A DNA stretch of 19,185 nt from an uncultured Atopobiaceae bacterium. Lineage in GTDB: Bacteria > Actinomycetota > Coriobacteriia > Coriobacteriales > Atopobiaceae. A program made the translations under genes and the position numbers. Below the pieces are notes generated by a model. The model was not told the origin of the DNA and ran no database searches. It saw nothing but the letters and a program-made list of their open reading frames with translations. Shown one piece after another: positions 14,542 to 19,185 of the stretch. Location: positions 1 through 19,185 of the forward strand of contig CAJOKK010000006.1 in NCBI GenBank assembly GCA_905235165.1, given 5' to 3'. How positions within the stretch are numbered: the first letter of the stretch is position 1; each line of letters opens with the position of its first letter.

Positions 14542-16362
14542 GTGATTCGTTCACAAGTCCTAATCTGTGGCGGTACCGGTTGCACTTCCTCGGGAAGTCA
14601 GGCAATCCAGGACGCCTTCGAGGCTGCAATCGAGAAGAACGACCTGCAGGACGAGATTAAGCTCGTCCGCACCGGCTGCTTCGGCCTGTGCGAGCTCGGC
14701 CCCATCGTCATCGTCTACCCCGACGGCACCTTCTACAGCCGCGTTGCTGTCGAGGACGTCGAGGAGATCGTTTCCGAGCACCTGCTCAAGGGCCGTCGTG
14801 TTGACCGTCTCGTCTACGATGACCACGGCAAGGCTGAGGCCGACGAGTACGGCAACGTCGCTCTGAACGACACCGCCTTCTACAAGACCCAGAACCGCGT
14901 CGTTCTGCGTAACTGCGGTGTCATCAACCCCGAGGACATCGACGAGTACATCGCCATGGACGGCTACGCCGCCCTGGGCAAGGTCCTCACCGAGATGACC
15001 CCCGAGCAGGTCATCAAGGAAGTCAGCGACTCCGGCCTTCGTGGTCGTGGTGGCGGCGGCTTCCCCACCGGTCGCAAGTGGTCCCTCTGCGCCCCCAACC
15101 AGGCCGACATCAAGTACGTCGTCTGCAACGCCGACGAGGGCGACCCCGGCGCGTTCATGGACCGCTCCGTTCTCGAGGGCGATCCCCACAGCGTCATCGA
15201 GGCCATGGCCATCTGCGGCTACGCCTGCGGCTGCTCCAAGGGCTACGTCTACGTGCGCGCTGAGTACCCCATCGCGGTTAAGCGCCTCTCCATCGCTATC
15301 GCCCAGGCCCGTGAGTACGGCCTGCTCGGCAAGGACATCTTCGGCACCGGCTTCGACTTCGACGTCGACATCCGCCTGGGCGCCGGCGCCTTCGTCTGCG
15401 GCGAGGAGACGGCCCTCATGACCTCCATCGAGGGCAACCGCGGCGAGCCCCGCCCGCGTCCGCCCTTCCCGGCCGTCAAGGGCCTCTTCGGCAAGCCCAC
15501 GGTCGAGAACAACGTCGAGACCTTCGCCAACATCCCGCAGATCATCCTGCGTGGCGCTGACTGGTTTGCTTCCATGGGTACCGAGCGCTCCAAGGGCACC
15601 AAGGTCTTCGCCCTCGGCGGCAAGATCAACCACACCGGCCTGGTCGAGATCCCCATGGGCACCACCCTCGAGCACATCATCTACGAGATCGGTGGCGGCA
15701 TCCCCAACGGCAAGAAGTTCAAGGCTGCCCAGACCGGCGGTCCTTCCGGCGGCTGCATCCCCGCTGACCTCATCGACATCGAGGTCGACTACGACAACCT
15801 CGTCGAGGTCGGCTGCATGATGGGTTCCGGCGGCCTCATCGTCATGGACGAGGACACCTGCATGGTCGACATGGCCAAGTTCTTCCTCGAGTTCACCGTT
15901 GACGAGTCCTGCGGCAAGTGCACCCCCTGCCGCGTCGGCACCCGCCGCATCCTCGAGCTGCTCGACAAGATCACCTCGGGCAAGGGCACGATGGAGGACA
16001 TCGACCGCATCGAGGAGCTTTGCCAGTACGTCAAGCAGAACTCCCTCTGCGGCCTCGGCCAGACCGCGCCGAACCCCGTTCTCGCCACCCTCAAGTTCTT
16101 CCGCGACGAGTACGTGGCTCACGTCACCGAGAAGAAGTGCCCCGCGGGCGTCTGCAAGGACCTTCTCACCTTCACCATCGATCGCGAGACCTGCATTGGC
16201 TGCGGCCTCTGCGCCCGCAACTGCCCGGTCAACGCCATCACGACGACCGACTACGTGGCGCCCACGCACAAGCGTCCGTCGCTTAGCATCGATGCCGAGA
16301 AGTGCATCAAGTGCGGTGCCTGCATGAGCAACTGTAAGTTCAATGCCATCAGCAAGCAGTAA
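14542..16362 (+). CDS. hydB: NADH-dependent [FeFe] hydrogenase, NuoF-like flavin subunit (HydB/HndC)
   Basis: A 606-residue subunit with four parts. The N-terminal thioredoxin-like [2Fe-2S] domain has Cys9, 14, 46 and 50. The NuoF-type flavin and NAD(H) core shows GRGGGGFPTGRKW (168-180) and CNADEGDPGAFMDR (195-208). The NADH-dehydrogenase [4Fe-4S] domain has SCGKCTPCRVGT (Cys457, 460, 463) and Cys503. The C-terminal ferredoxin domain has two [4Fe-4S] sets (Cys551, 554, 557, 561 and Cys588, 591, 594, 598). This is the order in bifurcating HydB, where FMN splits NADH electrons between ferredoxin and HydA. The start is a GTG at 14542 with TTGGAGG upstream. Codons are strongly C-ending. Confidence 0.94.
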   Translation: MIRSQVLICGGTGCTSSGSQAIQDAFEAAIEKNDLQDEIKLVRTGCFGLCELGPIVIVYPDGTFYSRVAVEDVEEIVSEHLLKGRRVDRLVYDDHGKAEADEYGNVALNDTAFYKTQNRVVLRNCGVINPEDIDEYIAMDGYAALGKVLTEMTPEQVIKEVSDSGLRGRGGGGFPTGRKWSLCAPNQADIKYVVCNADEGDPGAFMDRSVLEGDPHSVIEAMAICGYACGCSKGYVYVRAEYPIAVKRLSIAIAQAREYGLLGKDIFGTGFDFDVDIRLGAGAFVCGEETALMTSIEGNRGEPRPRPPFPAVKGLFGKPTVENNVETFANIPQIILRGADWFASMGTERSKGTKVFALGGKINHTGLVEIPMGTTLEHIIYEIGGGIPNGKKFKAAQTGGPSGGCIPADLIDIEVDYDNLVEVGCMMGSGGLIVMDEDTCMVDMAKFFLEFTVDESCGKCTPCRVGTRRILELLDKITSGKGTMEDIDRIEELCQYVKQNSLCGLGQTAPNPVLATLKFFRDEYVAHVTEKKCPAGVCKDLLTFTIDRETCIGCGLCARNCPVNAITTTDYVAPTHKRPSLSIDAEKCIKCGACMSNCKFNAISKQ

Positions 16363-16378
16363 AAGGAGCCCTGAAGGT

Positions 16379-18133
16379 ATGAATATGGTTAACGTTAAAG
16401 TCAACGGCATCGCTGTCAGCGTGCCGGAGGGCTCCACAATCCTTGAGGCAGCCCGCAAGGCAGGCGTCGAGATCCCGACCCTGTGCTACATGAAGGAAAA
16501 GAACGAGATCGGTGCCTGCCGTATCTGTATCGTCGAGGCCACCGGCACCAGGGGCATGGTTACCGCCTGCGTCTATCCCGTTGCCGAGGGCATGGAGATC
16601 CAGACCAACACCGAGAAGGTGCGCAAGGCCCGCAAGACCACCCTGGAGCTCATGCTCTCCACGCACGAGAAGAAGTGCCTCTCCTGCGTGCGTTCCACCG
16701 ACTGCGAGCTGCAGAAGCTCTGCCTCGAGTACGGTGTCGACGAGGACGCCTTCGACGGCTTCAAGCCGCAGTACGAGCTTGACTACTCGGTGCCCCACCT
16801 CGTGAGGGACAACAACAAGTGCATCCTCTGCCGTCGCTGCGTCGCCGCTTGTAACGAGCAGTTCGTGGGTGTCATCGGTGCCAACGACCGTGGTATCGAC
16901 ACCAACATCGGCTCGCCCTTCAACCGTCTGCTGAAGGACGTCCCCTGCATCTCCTGCGGCCAGTGCACCGTCGTCTGCCCGACCGGCGCCCTTACCGTCA
17001 AGGACGACACCGACAAGGTCCTGGCTGCCATCGCCGACCCCAACAAGTACGTCGTCGTCCAGACCGCCCCGTCCGTCCGTGCCCAGCTCGGCGAGAGCTT
17101 CGGCATGGCTCCCGGCACCAACGTCGAGGGCAAGATGGTCGCCGCCCTGCGTCGCCTGGGCTTCGACAAGGTCTTCGACACCAACTTCGGTGCTGACCTC
17201 ACCATCGTCGAGGAGGCCAACGAGCTCGTCGAGCGCATCCAGAACGGCGGCGTTCTCCCCATGGTCACCTCCTGCAGCCCCGGCTGGGTCAAGTTCTGCG
17301 AGTACTACTTCCCCGGCCTGCTTCCGCACCTCTCCACCTGCAAGTCCCCGCAGCAGATGCAGGGCGCGGTCACCAAGACCTACTTCGCCGACAAGATGGG
17401 CATCGACCCCAAGGACATCGTGTCCGTCTCCGTCATGCCCTGCACGGCCAAGAAGTTCGAGATCGGCCGCGACGACCAGTCCGCTGCCGGCGAGGGCATT
17501 CCCGACCTCGACATCTCCATCACCACGCGTGAGCTCGGCTACCTCATCAAGAAGGCCGGCCTGAAGTTCGAGGCTCTGCCCGACGAGGAGTTCGACGATC
17601 CTATGGCCGACGACACCGGCGCTGCCGTCATCTTCGGCGCCACCGGCGGCGTTATGGAGGCTGCTGTCCGTACCGCCAACGCCTGGCTCAACGGCGCCAC
17701 CGAGCCCCTCGAGCTCACGGCTGTCCGTGGCACCGAGGCCATCAAGGAGGCTACGGTCAACGTGGCTGGCACCGAGCTCAAGGTCTGCGTCGCTTCCAGC
17801 GCTTCCGCTGCCCAGCAGGTCATGGAGAAGGTCGCCAACGGCAACCCCGAGGGTTGGGGCTTCATCGAGATCATGGGCTGCCCCGGCGGCTGCGTGAACG
17901 GTGGCGGCCAGCCCATCCAGCCGCAGTACGTGCGTGACACCGTCGACCTCAAGGCCGTCCGTGCCAAGGCTCTGTACGATGCTGACGAGGCTTCCACCTA
18001 CCGCATGTCCCACGAGAACCCCTCCATCAAGAAGATCTACGACGAGTGGTTCACCGAGGGCTACGGCAAGGGCAAGGCTCACCACGCCCTGCACACGAGC
18101 TACGTCGCTCGCGAGAAGTACCCCAAGGCGTAA
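16379..18133 (+). CDS. hydA: Catalytic [FeFe] hydrogenase subunit (HydA/HndD)
   Basis: A 584-residue catalytic subunit that reduces protons to H2 or the reverse. In order: [2Fe-2S] domain (Cys36, 47, 50, 64), His-Cys [4Fe-4S] domain (His96, Cys100, 103, 109), two [4Fe-4S] clusters (Cys148, 151, 154, 158 and Cys190, 193, 196, 200), H-cluster domain, and the small-subunit-type tail (about 525-584). H-cluster motifs are TSCSPGW (297-303), MPCTAKKFE (353-361, Cys355) and EIMGCPGGCVNGGGQP (Cys501, Cys505). In the first motif the usual second cysteine is Ser300. ATG 16379 follows AAGGAG and GAAGG; ATG 16385 is an alternative. With HydB and HydC it forms the bifurcating complex. A terminator follows. 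Confidence 0.94.
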   Translation: MNMVNVKVNGIAVSVPEGSTILEAARKAGVEIPTLCYMKEKNEIGACRICIVEATGTRGMVTACVYPVAEGMEIQTNTEKVRKARKTTLELMLSTHEKKCLSCVRSTDCELQKLCLEYGVDEDAFDGFKPQYELDYSVPHLVRDNNKCILCRRCVAACNEQFVGVIGANDRGIDTNIGSPFNRLLKDVPCISCGQCTVVCPTGALTVKDDTDKVLAAIADPNKYVVVQTAPSVRAQLGESFGMAPGTNVEGKMVAALRRLGFDKVFDTNFGADLTIVEEANELVERIQNGGVLPMVTSCSPGWVKFCEYYFPGLLPHLSTCKSPQQMQGAVTKTYFADKMGIDPKDIVSVSVMPCTAKKFEIGRDDQSAAGEGIPDLDISITTRELGYLIKKAGLKFEALPDEEFDDPMADDTGAAVIFGATGGVMEAAVRTANAWLNGATEPLELTAVRGTEAIKEATVNVAGTELKVCVASSASAAQQVMEKVANGNPEGWGFIEIMGCPGGCVNGGGQPIQPQYVRDTVDLKAVRAKALYDADEASTYRMSHENPSIKKIYDEWFTEGYGKGKAHHALHTSYVAREKYPKA

Positions 18134-18165
18134 GTCGCACGTTCTTCTCGACGTGATTAGCTAGC

Positions 18166-18206
18166 AAGGAGGCACCCCGGATTAACTCCAGGGTGCCTCC
18201 TTTTTT
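18166..18206 (+). terminator. Rho-independent terminator of the hydrogenase operon
   Basis: AAGGAGGCACCC (18166-18177) pairs perfectly with GGGTGCCTCCTT (18191-18202), and the T-run extends to 18206. It lies 32 bases after the hydA stop and closes the transcript. Confidence 0.93.
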
Positions 18207-18267
18207 GCGTGCCTGTCACATGCTTGGGCATACGTCGTGCACAAGGCGAGATGGGGAGGGACGGCCT

Positions 18268-18516
18268 TTCACGGACTTTGATGTCCACGGCCGCCCGAGT
18301 TCGCGAAAACCAGGCTTGAATTACGGACTTGAACGGCCAGGGCCGCCCGAGTCCGTGATACCGACCCCGTTTTTACGGACTTGGACGGCCGGGACCGCCC
18401 GAGTCCGTAAAATGAGCCCTCGTTTCGCGGACTTCAGTGTCCGCGGCCGGTCAACTCCGCGAAAGTGACTCCCGTTTCGCGGACTTTGATGTCCCCGGAC
18501 CGTCCGAGTCCGGGAA
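18268..18516. repeat. Array A: five palindromic units at 52-bp period
   Basis: Five tandem units each carry CGGACTT, starting at 18272, 18324, 18376, 18428 and 18480, exactly 52 bases apart. Each is followed about 25 bases later by the near-complement GAGTCCG or a variant (18297, 18349, 18401, 18453, 18506). In the unit at 18371-18412 the arms ACGGACTTGGACGG and CCGCCCGAGTCCGT form a 14-bp stem with one wobble and one mismatch. Units are flanked by AAA and TTT and separated by about 10 bases such as TGAGCCCTCG. No gene is plausible here. I do not recognise a named repeat family. Confidence 0.9.
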
Positions 18517-18572
18517 CGGGAACGTGCCGATATCGCTATCCCACACGGCGGGCTGCGGACTTTTACGAAGCC

Positions 18573-18942
18573 GGTGCCGCTAAGTTGGAGAAACAAGCAC
18601 TCGTAACTCCAACTTCGCGGCACACAACCCACGGGTGCCGGTAAGTTGGAGAAACTGGCCCCCATAATCACAACTATGCGGCAGCGGTGCCGCTAAGTTG
18701 GAGAAACTGGCCCCCATAATCACAACTATGCGGCACGGGTGCCGGTAAGTTGGAGAAATTGACCCTCATAATCACAACTATGCGGCACGGGTGCCGGTAA
18801 GTTGGAGAAATGGGCCCTCGTAATTTCAACTTTGCGGCAGCGGTGCCGGTAAGTTGGAGAAACGGGCCCCCATAATCACAACTATGCGGCAGCGGTGCCG
18901 CTAAGTTGGAGAAACTGGCCCCCGTATCCACAACTTTGCGGC
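18573..18942. repeat. Array B: seven palindromic units, six at exact 52-bp period
   Basis: GTGCCGCTAAGTTGGAG or GTGCCGGTAAGTTGGAG begins at 18574, 18635, 18687, 18739, 18791, 18843 and 18895. The first step is 61 bases and the other five are exactly 52. The right arm is CAACTATGCGGC or CAACTTTGCGGC. The first unit is the most palindromic: 17-base arms at 18574-18590 and 18607-18623 differ at a single position. The centre of most units reads GAAA, then a G/C-rich block such as TGGCCCCCATAATC. A decayed half-unit may follow at about 18944-18958. Since 52 is not divisible by three, the units cannot encode a constant peptide repeat. Confidence 0.92.
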
Positions 18943-18996
18943 TTGGCTGCCGGTGAGCTGTCGATGCGAGGGCCAGCTTCTTGGCTTTGGGGCCGT

Positions 18997-19040
18997 GGCG
19001 GGCGCCCGGAGGGTTTCCCCGGGCCCAAGGCCCCGCCCGC
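18997..19040 (-). terminator. GC-rich hairpin downstream of the PepSY gene
   Basis: An outer stem GCGGGC / GCCCGC and an inner stem GCCCGGAGGG / CCCCGGGC around TTT lie directly after the minus-strand stop codon. There is no T-run on the minus strand, only AAAGCC further on, so it is a possible terminator of uncertain strength. Confidence 0.4.
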
Positions 19041-19185
19041 TAGTCGTCCACGTCCACGTGCACGTCCTGGGTGAGGACGCCGCCGCTCGTGGCGTCGATG
19101 TCGTAGTCGTACTCGTTGGCGCCGTTCTTGAACTCGACGTCGTAGTGCGGGGTGCCGTCGTCCGTGTCGAGGTCGACGTCGACCT
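19040..19185 (-). CDS. PepSY-domain protein, C-terminal end (partial)
   Basis: Read on the minus strand, 47 codons run from the window edge to TAG at 19040-19042. The peptide contains PHYDVEFKNGANEYDYDIDA and then TSGGVLTQD, the typical end of a PepSY domain, in which a strand with a YxVEF pattern leads into YDYxIDAxTGxVL. PepSY domains occur in secreted or membrane-anchored proteins and in peptidase propeptides, often as inhibitory or binding modules. The very acidic composition, including repeated VDVD and a final VDVDD, fits an extracytoplasmic protein. The N-terminus, signal peptide and number of PepSY repeats lie outside the window. Confidence 0.75.
   Translation of the reverse strand, partial: VDVDLDTDDGTPHYDVEFKNGANEYDYDIDATSGGVLTQDVHVDVDD

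Noticed and set aside
14560..18094. Very long minus-strand open frames opposite hydB (14560-16458) and hydA (16349-18094)
   Set aside because: They lie exactly opposite real genes with strong C/G-ending codons, which removes stop codons from an antisense frame. Their predicted proteins are low-complexity and match no family.
18321..18931. Minus-strand open frames across the repeat arrays (18321-18671 and 18674-18931)
   Set aside because: They are translations of the 52-bp palindromic repeats. The period is not a multiple of three, so the frame changes each unit, and there is no ribosome binding site or family similarity.
18268..18942. CRISPR array
   Set aside because: The segments between repeats are themselves conserved and only about 10-15 bases, there are no unique spacers of 30 or so bases, and no cas genes are nearby.

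Overview
The window looks like chromosomal DNA of a strictly anaerobic, high-GC actinobacterium of the class Coriobacteriia (Olsenella/Atopobiaceae-like). The clues are the alpha ribosomal operon running rpsM-rpsK-rpsD-rpoA-rplQ-truA, strong C/G-ending codon preference, and a large flavin-based electron-bifurcation inventory. The taxonomic call is an inference from gene content and protein style.

Layout. Positions 1-2536 hold the end of the alpha operon: the rpsM tail, rpsK, an rpsD broken into three frames by two small perfect tandem duplications, rpoA, rplQ and a strong terminator. truA follows. Positions 3483-5340 carry a putative ten-helix metal exporter (ArsP_2-like) with a His-rich loop, a membrane-anchored LCP-like protein that lacks the usual catalytic arginines, and a strong terminator. 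After an AT-richer gap comes a lone family 2 glycosyltransferase with its own terminator, then pth.

Positions 7466-9696 encode both subunits of the NfnAB transhydrogenase. Positions 9887-18133 form one long co-directional hydrogenase locus: hydC-like, DRTGG protein, RsbT-like ATPase, a sensory-type [FeFe] hydrogenase, a second DRTGG protein, a PHP phosphoesterase, a second histidine-kinase-like ATPase, an HndB-like ferredoxin, hydB-like and hydA-like, closed by a terminator. The catalytic genes would make a trimeric or tetrameric electron-bifurcating [FeFe] hydrogenase coupling NAD(P)H and ferredoxin to H2. NfnAB would exchange electrons between NADH, NADPH and the same ferredoxin pool. The six genes in the middle look like a redox or H2-sensing signalling module embedded in the hydrogenase operon.

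Positions 18207-19039 are non-coding and hold the most unusual structure: two adjacent arrays of imperfect palindromes. One has five units built on CGGACTT...GAGTCCG. The other has seven units built on GTGCCGGTAAGTTGGAG...CAACTATGCGGC. Both run at an exact 52-bp period and share the same spacer scaffold (AAATGRGCCCTCGT) despite different arm sequences. The window ends inside a minus-strand gene for a PepSY-domain protein.
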